A DNA stretch of 64,000 nt. Source: Azospirillum brasilense (GTDB lineage: Bacteria; Pseudomonadota; Alphaproteobacteria; Azospirillales; Azospirillaceae). The stretch spans positions 1 to 64,000 of the forward strand of contig NZ_VITH01000010.1 in NCBI RefSeq assembly GCF_007827815.1, in the 5' to 3' direction. Positions within the stretch are counted from its first letter, which is position 1, and each line of letters begins with the position of its first letter. The translations under genes were made by a program, and so were the position numbers. The notes beneath the pieces are model-generated. The model searched no databases. It was given only the letters and a program-made list of their open reading frames with translations, and had not been told where the DNA came from. This document shows positions 8,947 through 17,651 of the stretch, piece after piece.

Positions 8947-9770
8947 CGCGCGCCCTCCTTTTCCAGAACCAGGAGATCCTGGAAGTTCTCGGCGTTGCGC
9001 TGCCCGCTCCAATGGCCGCGCAGAACCGGGCGCGCCGGGCGCAGCCCCTGTTCCGCGAAGGTGCCGAGCAGGAAGGATTCGCCGTAGGCGACGGCGGCGT
9101 TCGGGTTGGCCTCGTCGGCGATGAACTCCGGCCCGGCCGCCTCGAGGAAGGCCGGGCGGGCGGTCTTCTTCGCGATGCCGTCCCGCGCGCGGGCGTCCAC
9201 CAGGAACAGGCTGAGGAAGCAGCGCCCGCCCGGCTTCAGCACGCGGGCGATCTCCGCCGCGTAGCGCACCGTCTCCGCCGTCCGCAGATGGGTGATGACC
9301 GAGGTCAGGATCACGAAGTCGTGGCCGCCGTCGGGGAAGGGGAGGCGGGTCTGCGCCGCGTCCTCCGCCCCGCCGGGGTTGTACAGCGCGTTCGCCACGT
9401 CGAGCGTCCGGAAGCGGAACTCCGGATAGGCCGGGGTGATCGTCTCCGCGCACCAGCGGATGCCGTCCTCGACGATGTCCACGCCGTCGTAGCTGGAGTC
9501 GAGATACTGGGTCAGCGGCACGGCCATGCGCCCGATGCCGCAGCCGATCTCCAGCACGCGGTGCTTCGGCTTCAGCCCGCCGACGCGCACGAAGTGGCGC
9601 AGGAACTCCGCCCCGATGGCCCGGAAATCGCCGTCGCCGATGAACACGCGGTCCGGCGGCGGCACGGGCAGGAAGCGGTTGCGGGCGATCTGCGCGCACA
9701 GCCACTCCAGCCGCGGGTCGGTGTTGCGGCGCAGGACGGCGAGGCGGCGCCCGGTGAGGATCTCGTTCAT
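8943..9770 (-). CDS. Class I SAM-dependent methyltransferase
   Basis: A 275-residue Rossmann methyltransferase. The SAM-binding motif VLEIGCGIGR is at residues 72-81, the acidic ribose-binding segment follows (YDGVDIVEDGI), and the later core strands appear as HDFVILTSVITHL and LKPGGRCFLSLF. The ATG at 9770 lies 4 bp past the stop of the GT2 gene with GGAG about 10 nt upstream; a TTG at 9830 would overlap that gene by 56 bp and is less likely. Location between glycosyltransferases suggests methylation of a sugar or chain end, possibly a capping step (inference). Confidence 0.87.
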   Translation of the reverse strand: MNEILTGRRLAVLRRNTDPRLEWLCAQIARNRFLPVPPPDRVFIGDGDFRAIGAEFLRHFVRVGGLKPKHRVLEIGCGIGRMAVPLTQYLDSSYDGVDIVEDGIRWCAETITPAYPEFRFRTLDVANALYNPGGAEDAAQTRLPFPDGGHDFVILTSVITHLRTAETVRYAAEIARVLKPGGRCFLSLFLVDARARDGIAKKTARPAFLEAAGPEFIADEANPNAAVAYGESFLLGTFAEQGLRPARPVLRGHWSGQRNAENFQDLLVLEKEGAR

Positions 9771-9774
9771 CAGG

Positions 9775-12120
9775 TCAGCTCCGGTTCCGGTTGGCGCGCC
9801 CGAACAGGCGGGATTTGCCCGGAACGGCAACGGGAAGGGCGGTGTCCGTTGGGACGCCCGCCGACAGGGGGCGCATCAGGCTGTCCTCCAGCGCGGGCGG
9901 CGGCGCGTTCCAGTCGCGGGCGGCCAGCTCCTCCATCATCGCGGCCCAGCGGCGGGCGTGGAGCCAGCCGTTGTATTCGGAGGCGACGCCGCGGGTGTAG
10001 CCCTGGTGCCGGCTGATCGAGCGGCGCTCCAGATGGTACAGCTCGACCGAGGGGACGTAGCGGATGTCCAGCCCGGCCTTGCGGATGCGCAGACAGAGGT
10101 CGGAGTCCTCGTAGTCGCCGATGACGTAGTCCTCGCAGAAGCCGCCCACCGCGTCGAAGGTCTCGCGGGTCATCATCAGGCAGGCGCCGGTCACGCCGGG
10201 CACGCTGCGCTCCCGCCGGGCGGGCAGGAAGTCGCGCGGCAGCCCCTTGAAAAAGTGATGGTTGTACCAGCGCCCACGGACGTCGCGGTCGAAGTACAGC
10301 CCGGCGTGCTGCAGGCTGTCGTCGTCGAACAGCAGTTTCGGCCCGACCGCCCCGGTGCCCGGCGTGCGCTCCAGCGCGCCGAGCAGGACGGGCAGCCAGC
10401 CGGGCTGGTCAGGGATCACGTCGGAATTCAGGAACAGCAGCGTCCGCCCGCTGGAGGCCGCGACACCCGTGTTGTTGGCCGCCGAGTAGCCGTGGTTGGC
10501 CGGCTGCACCAGCACCCGCATCGGCAGGCCGTAGAGCGCGTGGAAGCCGTGCAGCATGTGCACCAGCTCGTCGCGCTGCTCCGGGCTGTCGAGCACGAAA
10601 ATCAGCTCCGCCCCGGCCATGCCGGGATCGGTGGCGAAGCTGGAGAGCTGGAAGCGCAGGAACTCCAGCGCCTTGTAGAGCGGGATGATGACCGAGACGG
10701 CGGGCGTTTCCGGGCCACGCCCGAAGCTGACGATCTCCGGCTCCCCGCGGCTCGCCATATGGGCGGCGTGGAGCGGCGCGACGGCCGGGGCGATCACAGT
10801 TTCCAGAACCAGCGGCGTCGCGTGCTGCGGCGGCAGGCTGCCCAGAACCGCGGCGCGGGCGTCGGCGGGCGACAGCGGGCGCAGCGGCGGCACCAGCCGA
10901 ATCGACCCGCCGGAGCCGAGGCGAAGCTCCGCATGGACCTGAAGCGCCGCGGCGGGCTCGGGCGCGCCGGGCAGGTAGGCGACGAAGCCGCTGCGGTCGG
11001 TGGACGGCGCGGTGCCGAACAGCTTCGCCACATCCTCGCGCGGGAAACGGTGCTCCAGAACCTCCAGCCGGCGCTCGCCGCCGAAGGGCGTGTGCACGGT
11101 GAGGCCGCCCGACAGGCCGTGCGGGTCGTGCACCCAGCCGGCCAGGAACAACCCGCCGTCACCGGTCGGCACGGCGAGGTCGAGGGCGGCGCCGATGGAG
11201 CGCTTGGCATCGGCGACCTGCCGCTTGGGCATCGGGGCGAGCACCTGAAGCTCGCGCACCGCCGCCGCCGCCGTGGCGTCCGACCGCCCGCGTTGGGCGA
11301 GCGCGTTCAGGATGTACTGGCGCAGTTCCAGCGGCGTGTCGCGGCGCGTGGACAGCCGCTCGGTCAGGCTCGGCAAGTTGGGCGCCACGGCCGAGAAGGC
11401 GCGGCAGGCCAGCCCGTTGCGGCCCAGCACCACCAGCAGGTTGCCCGGCGCGCACAGCGCCTTGTCGACCAGCAGCGACATGGCCGCGCGACCCCGCCGA
11501 TCCAGGGCGGAGCCGACGCAGACGTCGAAGGGGGAGGGGCCGACGGCGCCCGCCGTGATGATGACCGCCCCCGTCACCTCGCCGAAGCCCGACGACAGCG
11601 AGCCGCCGCAGAGCAGAAGCTCGTCGGTCGCCAGGGCGCGGGCGACCAGGGGGGAGGGGGTGGGCGACAGCTCCAGCACCATGCGGCGGCAGACCGCGGC
11701 GAAGCCGGCGTCGCTGCGCAGCGCCGGGGTGGAGCGCGCGAAATCAAAAAGAAAGCGGACCACGCGCAGCCGCGACGGCGCGTCGAGGCTGCCGAGCAGG
11801 AAGGCGGGGTCGGGGTCGGGAACCTGCGGTTCGGCCAGGACCTCCGCGACGACGCGGCTCTGGGCCACGAAACGGACGGGCGCACCGGAGGTCCGGGGCG
11901 CCCGCAGGATCGACAGCACCCGCTGCCCACCCCAGCTCGTCCGCACGGACAAGGTGGTGTAGGGCGGCCGGACCTCCTCGCCGTCGAGGGTGGGAACGAC
12001 GCGGCCGGAAGGCTCCGGTCCGTCGCTCTCCCACGAGGCGAGCACGAAGTCGTCGCCGAGCGCATGGAGCTGGGCGGACGCGATGGAGGCGGAGGCCGGC
12101 AGGACGGCGAGCACGGTCAT
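9775..12120 (-). CDS. GT2-family glycosyltransferase with large N-terminal extension
   Basis: A 781-residue protein with a GT-A/GT2 catalytic domain from about residue 474 (VSVIIPLYKAL). NHGYSAANNTG is followed by the DxD-equivalent LNSDVIP at about 561-570, then GVTGACLMMTRETFDAVGGF and GDYEDSDLCLRIRKAG near 665, the arrangement of rhamnosyl-type GT2 enzymes. The first 320 residues are unrecognised. Residues about 325-430 contain the GLFLAGWVHD beta module shared with two neighbours. The ATG at 12120 has AAGGA a few bases upstream; the in-frame ATG at 12141 has none. It appears intact, unlike its paralogue at 5474. It is the first gene of the glycan run, 75 bp after the RTX gene. Confidence 0.9.
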   Translation of the reverse strand: MTVLAVLPASASIASAQLHALGDDFVLASWESDGPEPSGRVVPTLDGEEVRPPYTTLSVRTSWGGQRVLSILRAPRTSGAPVRFVAQSRVVAEVLAEPQVPDPDPAFLLGSLDAPSRLRVVRFLFDFARSTPALRSDAGFAAVCRRMVLELSPTPSPLVARALATDELLLCGGSLSSGFGEVTGAVIITAGAVGPSPFDVCVGSALDRRGRAAMSLLVDKALCAPGNLLVVLGRNGLACRAFSAVAPNLPSLTERLSTRRDTPLELRQYILNALAQRGRSDATAAAAVRELQVLAPMPKRQVADAKRSIGAALDLAVPTGDGGLFLAGWVHDPHGLSGGLTVHTPFGGERRLEVLEHRFPREDVAKLFGTAPSTDRSGFVAYLPGAPEPAAALQVHAELRLGSGGSIRLVPPLRPLSPADARAAVLGSLPPQHATPLVLETVIAPAVAPLHAAHMASRGEPEIVSFGRGPETPAVSVIIPLYKALEFLRFQLSSFATDPGMAGAELIFVLDSPEQRDELVHMLHGFHALYGLPMRVLVQPANHGYSAANNTGVAASSGRTLLFLNSDVIPDQPGWLPVLLGALERTPGTGAVGPKLLFDDDSLQHAGLYFDRDVRGRWYNHHFFKGLPRDFLPARRERSVPGVTGACLMMTRETFDAVGGFCEDYVIGDYEDSDLCLRIRKAGLDIRYVPSVELYHLERRSISRHQGYTRGVASEYNGWLHARRWAAMMEELAARDWNAPPPALEDSLMRPLSAGVPTDTALPVAVPGKSRLFGRANRNRS

Positions 12121-12141
12121 GCGTTCCTTAGCCGGACCCAT

Positions 12142-12168
12142 CGGCGGCGTGAATGCAGCACGCCGCCG
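12142..12168 (-). terminator. GC-rich hairpin between the RTX and GT2 genes, possible attenuator
   Basis: A perfect 9-bp stem (12142-12150 with 12160-12168) and 9-nt loop lie on the minus-strand transcript between the RTX stop (12195) and the GT2 start (12120). There is no T-run, so it is more likely to stabilise the RTX mRNA end or cause partial termination than to stop transcription fully. Confidence 0.45.
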
Positions 12169-12194
12169 GTCCGGTTCCTGGGTGGATTACGTCT

Positions 12195-13016
12195 TTAGTG
12201 AATGACGAAGAAGTCGTTCGGGTTGTTGTGAACTTCGTCGGCCGAAACGCCCTTCAGCATGATGCTGTCGCCGTTGCCGAGATCGATGACGGCGTTGCCG
12301 CCCATGTCGGTGACGCGGGCCGCCAGATCGGAGGCGTCGTTGATCTCCAGGCCGTTGATGTTGCGCTCGATCTGGAGGATGTCCTCGCCGGCGCGGAAGT
12401 CGAGAACGACGTCCTGGCCGCCGCCGCCCGAGAAGACGAAGATGTCGTTCCCGGCGCCGCCGACGAGGATGTCGTTGCCCGCACCGCCTTCCAGGATGTC
12501 GTTGCCCGCACCGCCATCCAGGTAGTCGTCGCCCTCGCCACCCTTGAGGATGTCGTCGCCGGTGCCGCCCATCAGGATGTCGTTGCCCGCACCGCCATCC
12601 AGGTAGTCGTTGTGGCCGCCGCCCATCAGGACGTCGTCGCCGTTGCCGCCGCGCAGAATGTCGGCGCCGTCGCCGCCGCTCAGGACATCGTCGCCGTTGC
12701 CGCCGTCGAGGATGTCGTTGCCGCGGCCGCCGATCAGCACGTCGTCGCCGTTGCCGCCGGACAGGTAATCGTCGCCGTCCCCGCCATCCAGCGTGTCGTT
12801 GCCGTTGCCGCCGTCCAGGACGTCGGCCCCGCTGCCGCCGCTCAGCAGATCGTCGCCGTTGCCGCCGAACAGGGCGTCGCGGCCGTCGCCGCCCAGGATG
12901 GTGTCGTGGCCGTTGCCACCCATCAGGATGTCATCGCCCTTACCGCCGTCGATGAAGTCGTTGCCGTTGGTGCCGGTGATGACGTCGTCATAGTTGCCGC
13001 CAGGAAGGGTGGCCAT
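12195..13016 (-). CDS. RTX calcium-binding repeat protein, type I secretion substrate
   Basis: A 273-residue protein made almost entirely of RTX nonapeptides (GGxGxDxUx), from about residue 12 to 195. They are expected to fold into a calcium-loaded parallel beta-roll after export. Residues 200-273 (DVVLDFRAGEDIL and following) resemble the C-terminal region that precedes an uncleaved type I secretion signal. No enzymatic or adhesin domain is present, so it is a bare RTX scaffold. The start at 13016 has AAGGAG 8 nt upstream. The ABC/HlyD exporter pair is about 1 kb upstream on the same strand and is the obvious exporter. A structural role in the cell-surface or biofilm matrix is inferred. Confidence 0.95.
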   Translation of the reverse strand: MATLPGGNYDDVITGTNGNDFIDGGKGDDILMGGNGHDTILGGDGRDALFGGNGDDLLSGGSGADVLDGGNGNDTLDGGDGDDYLSGGNGDDVLIGGRGNDILDGGNGDDVLSGGDGADILRGGNGDDVLMGGGHNDYLDGGAGNDILMGGTGDDILKGGEGDDYLDGGAGNDILEGGAGNDILVGGAGNDIFVFSGGGGQDVVLDFRAGEDILQIERNINGLEINDASDLAARVTDMGGNAVIDLGNGDSIMLKGVSADEVHNNPNDFFVIH

Positions 13017-13546
13017 GAATCATACTCCTTAACGATGGGATTCGGTGGGGTGGGGGATTTCCTACCCCGAAATGGCGAGGTACCACTAAGCCTTTACCCA
13101 AATACCGTTCGGCATGGCTGTGACAAACATAAGGTCAAACCCAGGCAAATCTTGAGTTCATAGAGTCAAAACACAATAATCATCAACGTTCATTACGTCA
13201 TTGCTGTCACCTTGGCTTCAAAGCCCTTCGAAAATCTAAACATCTAATTTTGGACGTGGCGCTTGATGAGGGTTTTTAGGACCCCAATTCAAGGCGACGA
13301 CTCATGGTTAATGGAAGATTTTGAATTGTTCGTCCATAATACTTTCAAAGTTGCCGGGAAGAGGTTTTGTCGAATTTCGACGAAATGCCGTGAAATGACC
13401 CGCAAGTCCTATGCGTTTGGCTTAGGATTATGCCGTTGATCATTGCCCAATGGTGGCGCTGCCCGATGCTGCGGCGCATTCAAAACCACGACCTTTTTAA
13501 AAATTCGCGGGCGAAGGGGGAGGATTTTAAAAGCCGGAATTTGAAA
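13017..13546 (-). promoter_or_regulatory. AT-rich upstream region of the RTX gene
   Basis: This 530-bp stretch has no credible gene and is visibly much richer in A+T than its surroundings, as expected for a regulated promoter or a silencer-bound region. It contains a TCATGGTTAATG box at 13302-13313, which recurs in front of the secretion operon at 17250-17261, and a perfect 13-bp palindrome GTCGAATTTCGAC at 13369-13381. The exact promoter cannot be placed by eye. Confidence 0.5.
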
Positions 13547-13562
13547 GCGGCGGCTGCGCCGC
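13547..13562 (-). terminator. Probable terminator of the secretion operon
   Basis: Stem GCGGCG/CGCCGC (13547-13552 with 13557-13562), 4-nt loop, followed on the minus strand by TTTC and A/T-rich sequence. It is about 190 bp past the stop of the small gene at 13752. The intervening 13563-13751 is very GC-rich, with several short self-complementary stretches and no gene. Confidence 0.4.
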
Positions 13563-13751
13563 GTGGCCCGGTTGCGGCGACGGGCGTCCGGAAAACACGC
13601 CTGGGGCCCGCCCGGCCGGGCGCTCCGACGGGTCCGGAGCGCTCCGGCGGTCCGCCGCGGTCGGGCCGAAGGCTGCCGGATGGCCGTCACCGATGCCCTT
13701 GGGAGGGGCCAAAATTTTTGTCTTGCGTTGCTGTCCGGCGTCCGGGCCGGT

Positions 13752-13967
13752 TCAGACTTTGCCTGTTTCCGCGGCGTCCAGGGCGACCCGCGCCAACTGC
13801 ATCAGCTTGTCGTCGACCGCCGCCCGGTCATAGCCGGGGCTGTCGGCCAGCGAATCGCGCAGGCGCATGGCGATGAACTCGCCGGTGTGGTGCTTGTCGT
13901 AGAGATGGACGTCGCCGATGGCGTCGGCGACGCGCTTCAGGGTGTTCCGGTCCCACTGTGTGGTCAT
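13752..13967 (-). CDS. Small protein linked to the type I secretion operon, unknown
   Basis: A 71-residue soluble, charged product starting MTTQWDRNTLKRVADAIGD. I do not recognise it. It has no signal peptide or membrane span and looks mostly helical. The ATG at 13967 is preceded by AAAGGA 11 nt upstream; a longer version from 14018 adds only a basic, low-complexity extension. It lies 92 bp downstream of the HlyD gene on the same strand and is probably co-transcribed. That makes an accessory or chaperone-like role in RTX export possible but unproven. Confidence 0.6.
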   Translation of the reverse strand: MTTQWDRNTLKRVADAIGDVHLYDKHHTGEFIAMRLRDSLADSPGYDRAAVDDKLMQLARVALDAAETGKV

Positions 13968-14059
13968 GCTCGCACGGTCCTTTCTTTGCCTGCTGGCCTT
14001 TTCTTGCCTGCTGGGCAACGGAGGAGCGTGCGAAATGATCCGGTGCGGGGCCGCCGCGG

Positions 14060-15433
14060 TCAGTTCTCGCGGAAGGCGCGGTTCATGCCGTCGGTCAGCG
14101 GCGTCAGGAAATACTCGATGGCCTTCCGGGTGTGCCCGTGGATCATCACCTCGGTCGGCATGCCGGGATGCAAATCCACGTTCGGCAGGGCCTTCAGCGC
14201 CGCGGCGTCGAGGCTGATCCGGGCGAGGAAATAGGCCTGCCCGGTGCGCTCGTCCTCGAGCTGGTCGGCGGAGAGGGTCAGCACCTTCCCCTGGACCGGC
14301 GGCACCAGCCGCTGGCGGTAGCCGACCAGCCGCACCATCGAACTGCCGCCCACGTCGATGTTCTGCACGTCGGCGGGGGAGACGCGGGCCTCGACGATCA
14401 GCCCGTCGTCCTGCGGGACGATGTCGAGGATGCCCTGGCCCGCCGGGATGACGCCGCCCGGCGTGTAGAAGCGCAGGTTGGTGACCCGGCCCGCCTGGGG
14501 GGAGACGAGTTCCTGGCGCTTCAGCACGTCGCCGGCGCTGCGCAGCCGCTCCGACAGGTCGGAGACGGTGGCCTGGATGGTCTGAAGCTCGTTCCCGACC
14601 TCCGACCGGCGGGTGTTGCCGAGGTTGATGATCTCCAGCTCCGCGGCGGCGATGCCCTGCTCGGCCTTCGACTTGTCGGCCTGGATCTCGCCCAGCCGGC
14701 CCTTGGTGTCGGCGACGTTGCGCTGAAGCTCCAGCATGCGCGGCTTGCGCTCGTAGCCCTTGGCGAGCAGCGTCTCGACGATCCGCAGCTCGTCCTGGGT
14801 GTAGCGCAGCCGGTCGTTGGCGGCGACGCGCTGCGAATCGAGCGCCACCAGCTCGTCGCGGAGCTGGCCGATGCGCTTGCGCTGGATGGAGATCTGCCCC
14901 TCATAGGCGTCGCGCCGCGATTCGAACAGGCGCTGTTCGGCGGCCAACGCCTCGGCGGCGACCGAGCTGGTCTTGGCGGCGGCCACCAGTTCGTCGGCGT
15001 AGACCGGGGCCTTGGCGTCGGTCTGCTCGGCCCGCAGCCGGGCGAGGCGGGCCAGCGAGGTCCAGTATTGCCCGTGAAGCTGGGCGACCACCGCGCCGCT
15101 CTGCGTGGTGTCGAGCCGCAGCAGGACCTGCCCGGCCGTCACCATGTCGCCGTCCTTGACCAGCAGTTCGCTGAGGATGCCGCCCTCCAGGTGGGAGAGG
15201 GTCTTGCGGTGGCTTTCCACCATGATGGTGCCGGGCGCGATGGCCGCGCTGTCCAGGCTGGCGGTGAAGGCCCAGCCGAAGAAGCCGCCGAAGCCGATGG
15301 CGACGGCCAGAGCCCCGGCCAGCGCGGTGCCGCGCAGCGTCGGTTCGTGCGGCGTCACGTCGATGACCGGTGACCAGGCGGCGGTGAGAGAGGATGGTGC
15401 GTTCGCGGGCTGGGAAAGCGTCGTGTCGGTCAT
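14060..15433 (-). CDS. HlyD/PrtE-family membrane fusion protein of a type I secretion system
   Basis: A 457-residue periplasmic adaptor. It has a short cytoplasmic N-terminus, one transmembrane helix (about residues 36-60), a lipoyl-like half domain (SHLEGGILSELLVKDGDMVTAG), a long coiled-coil hairpin (about 130-300), the second lipoyl half (LVSPQAGRV) and a beta-barrel ending HPGMPTEVMIHGHTRKAIEYFLTPL, typical of HlyD C-termini. It links the inner-membrane ABC protein to an outer-membrane TolC-type channel, which is not in this window. The start overlaps the ABC gene's stop by 4 bp, with GGGAG 8 nt upstream. The RTX protein at 12195 is the likely cargo. Confidence 0.95.
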   Translation of the reverse strand: MTDTTLSQPANAPSSLTAAWSPVIDVTPHEPTLRGTALAGALAVAIGFGGFFGWAFTASLDSAAIAPGTIMVESHRKTLSHLEGGILSELLVKDGDMVTAGQVLLRLDTTQSGAVVAQLHGQYWTSLARLARLRAEQTDAKAPVYADELVAAAKTSSVAAEALAAEQRLFESRRDAYEGQISIQRKRIGQLRDELVALDSQRVAANDRLRYTQDELRIVETLLAKGYERKPRMLELQRNVADTKGRLGEIQADKSKAEQGIAAAELEIINLGNTRRSEVGNELQTIQATVSDLSERLRSAGDVLKRQELVSPQAGRVTNLRFYTPGGVIPAGQGILDIVPQDDGLIVEARVSPADVQNIDVGGSSMVRLVGYRQRLVPPVQGKVLTLSADQLEDERTGQAYFLARISLDAAALKALPNVDLHPGMPTEVMIHGHTRKAIEYFLTPLTDGMNRAFREN

Positions 15434-17151
15434 GCGGATTCTCCCGTCCGGACCAGCCGGGCCACCTTCACGGCGCCGCCGGGCTGGACCATCTTCAGCA
15501 CGTCGGTGCGTTCGCCGAAATGCTCGACCATGCCGTCCTTGAGGACGAGCAGCTTGTCGGCGACCGACACGATGGAGGGGCGATGCGCGACCATCACGAT
15601 GGTGGCGCCGTCGCGCCGCGCGTGGTTGATCGCGGTCAGCAGCGCCTGCTCGCCCTCATGGTCGAGGTTGGAGTTCGGCTCGTCCAGCACGATCAGGCGG
15701 GGCTTGCCGAACAGTGCGCGGGCCAGCGCGATGCGCTGCCGCTGGCCGCCGGACAGGGCGAAGGCGTTCTCGCCGACCGGCGTGTCGTAGCCGAAGGGCA
15801 GGCGCCCGATCATGTCGTGGACGCCGGCCAGCCGGGCGGCGCGCACGATCTCGGCCGGGTCGGCCTGGGCCATGCGGGCGATGTTCTCGCCGATGGTGCC
15901 GTCGAGCAGGGCGACCGACTGCGGCACATAGCCGACATACTGGCCGAAGCTCTCGCGCTCCCAGAGGAAGGTGCTGGTGCCGTCCAGGTAGATGCCGCCG
16001 GCGGTGGGCTCCCAGATGCCGACGAGCAGGCGGGCGAGGGTCGATTTGCCGGCGCCCGACGGGCCGATGATGCCCAGCACTTCCCCCGGCTCCAGCGCGA
16101 AGGAGACGCCGCGCAGAACCGGGCGCTGCAGGCCCTTCGGCACGTGGCTGACGCGGTCGACGGCCAGCCGCCCGTCGGGGCGGGGCAGCGGCATGGTGCT
16201 GCGCCGCGCGCCCTCGCCGTTCAGAAGCTCGCGGATTCGCTTGTGGGCGGTCTGGGCGACGACCCACTGCCGCCAGTTCTCCACCAGATGCTCGAAGGGC
16301 TGGAGCAGGCGGGCCATGATGATGCCGGTGGCAATCATGCTGCCCGGCGACGCCTCGTTCCGGATGACCAGGGCGGCGCCCGCGGAGATGGTGGCGATCT
16401 GCAGGATCAGGCGCAGCGAGCGGGAGGCCGAGGCCATGCCGCGCGACAGCACCACGCCGCGGTCGATCAGCGAGGCGGAGCCGATCTGCGCCATCTGCCA
16501 GCGCCGGGCCAGCGGCGGCAGCATGCCCATGGCCTCGATGGCCTCGGCGTGGCGGACGGTGCTGGCGACGTCGGCGAAAACCTTGGCCGAGGCCTCGTTC
16601 GCCTCGGCGATGGGGCGGCGGGTCAGCGCGTCGGTCAGCGCGTTCATGGTCAGCAGCAGCAGCGCCGACCCCACCGCGATCCAGCCGTAGATCGGGTGCA
16701 GGATGAACAGGATGACCAGGAAGATCGGCGTCCACAGCAGGTCCAGCGGCACCACCACGGCGTTGCTGGTCATGAAATTGCGCAGGTCGTTCAGGTCGCG
16801 CATCGTCTGGCCGGCGTTGCGCGTCCCGCCGCCCAGCGCGTCCACGATGGCCGCCTGCAGCGCCGGCACGTTGAAGCGGTGCGCGATGACCGCCCCGCAG
16901 ACCAGGAAGGCGCGCGCTCGGATGAAGTCCAGCACGCCGTACAGCACCAGCCCGCCCACGGAGATCACCGCGAGCATCGTCAGCGTCTCCAGGCTGCGGC
17001 TGCTCATCACGCGGTCGTAGACCTGCATCGTGTAGAGCGGCACCACCAGCATCAGGATGTTGACGAAGAAGGTGAGCGCGCCGGCCAGCAGCAGGCCGCG
17101 CCCAATCTTCCGGTAGGCTTGGGTCAGCAGGGTCCGATCCATACCGCTCAT
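15430..17151 (-). CDS. Type I secretion ABC transporter (PrtD family)
   Basis: A 573-residue fused membrane/ATPase protein. About six transmembrane helices lie in residues 20-300 and the ATPase follows. Walker A GPSGAGKS is at 363-370, the signature LSGGQ at 466-470 and Walker B LIVLDEP at 486-492, all intact. There is no N-terminal C39 peptidase or C39-like domain, so it belongs to the PrtD class that exports RTX proteases and small RTX proteins. The start at 17151 has AAGGA about 7 nt upstream. It is the first gene of the ABC-HlyD-small gene operon and faces away from galE. Confidence 0.95.
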   Translation of the reverse strand: MSGMDRTLLTQAYRKIGRGLLLAGALTFFVNILMLVVPLYTMQVYDRVMSSRSLETLTMLAVISVGGLVLYGVLDFIRARAFLVCGAVIAHRFNVPALQAAIVDALGGGTRNAGQTMRDLNDLRNFMTSNAVVVPLDLLWTPIFLVILFILHPIYGWIAVGSALLLLTMNALTDALTRRPIAEANEASAKVFADVASTVRHAEAIEAMGMLPPLARRWQMAQIGSASLIDRGVVLSRGMASASRSLRLILQIATISAGAALVIRNEASPGSMIATGIIMARLLQPFEHLVENWRQWVVAQTAHKRIRELLNGEGARRSTMPLPRPDGRLAVDRVSHVPKGLQRPVLRGVSFALEPGEVLGIIGPSGAGKSTLARLLVGIWEPTAGGIYLDGTSTFLWERESFGQYVGYVPQSVALLDGTIGENIARMAQADPAEIVRAARLAGVHDMIGRLPFGYDTPVGENAFALSGGQRQRIALARALFGKPRLIVLDEPNSNLDHEGEQALLTAINHARRDGATIVMVAHRPSIVSVADKLLVLKDGMVEHFGERTDVLKMVQPGGAVKVARLVRTGESA

Positions 17152-17223
17152 GCCAGTTCCTTTTCTTGCGTCCCGCGTTCCGGCCGCGTTCCGGAGTCCC
17201 GCGTTCTCAGGTTTTGGGACGGG

Positions 17224-17261
17224 CCATGAAGCCGGTCATGCAAAGGGCTTCATGGTTAATG
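17224..17261 (-). promoter_or_regulatory. Inverted repeat and TTAACCAT box in the leader of the secretion operon
   Basis: CCATGAAGCC (17224-17233) and GGCTTCATGG (17246-17255) form a perfect 10-bp inverted repeat. Its right arm runs into TCATGGTTAATG (17250-17261). Read on the minus strand this is CATTAACCATGA, which contains TTAACCAT, a motif resembling the CtrA half-site known in other alphaproteobacteria. The same 12 bases occur upstream of the RTX gene. Confidence 0.45.
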
Positions 17262-17651
17262 AAGTGTTGAAGCGCGGCCATGCCGCATGAACTCCTTTTG
17301 AGACGAAGTCCGGACAAAGGCCGCCCATTGCGGGGAGTCTGCCGCGCGCCATTTCCGCTTACGTCCGGCGCTGCGCTGCGGCGTGTGACAAGTTTGAGCC
17401 CTTACCCCGTCCGGCGCCGATCGAAAGGGGTATTTGCAGCGCTGTAAAATGTTGTTCCAAAACATTTTTCTGATGAGGCTCTGCGCCTTCCCCGGTGCTC
17501 GTGTCTCTTTTTCGTCAACTGGCCTTCCGCCTGAATTGACGGCATGGTGCATCGCGGAACTCTTGCACTTGCCACCGGGGGATGTACGATCCTTTGATGC
17601 CGGCGGGTGCCTGGACTGACGAATATTTCTCAAATCCAAGGAATATTTACG
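17262..17651. promoter_or_regulatory. Divergent intergenic region between the secretion operon and galE
   Basis: No credible gene is present in this 390-bp stretch. It holds an inverted repeat with 8-bp arms (AAAATGTT at 17446-17453, AACATTTT at 17461-17468) that could be an operator or a weak terminator. Two GAATATTT direct repeats at 17621 and 17641 lie just before the galE ribosome binding site. Promoters for both directions should lie here, but I cannot assign them with confidence. Confidence 0.4.

Noticed and set aside
12250..13000. Regularly spaced near-repeats that look like a CRISPR or minisatellite array
   Set aside because: The period is 27 bp with constant coding frame and encodes RTX nonapeptides (tandem pairs of 9 residues), so it is protein-level repetition.
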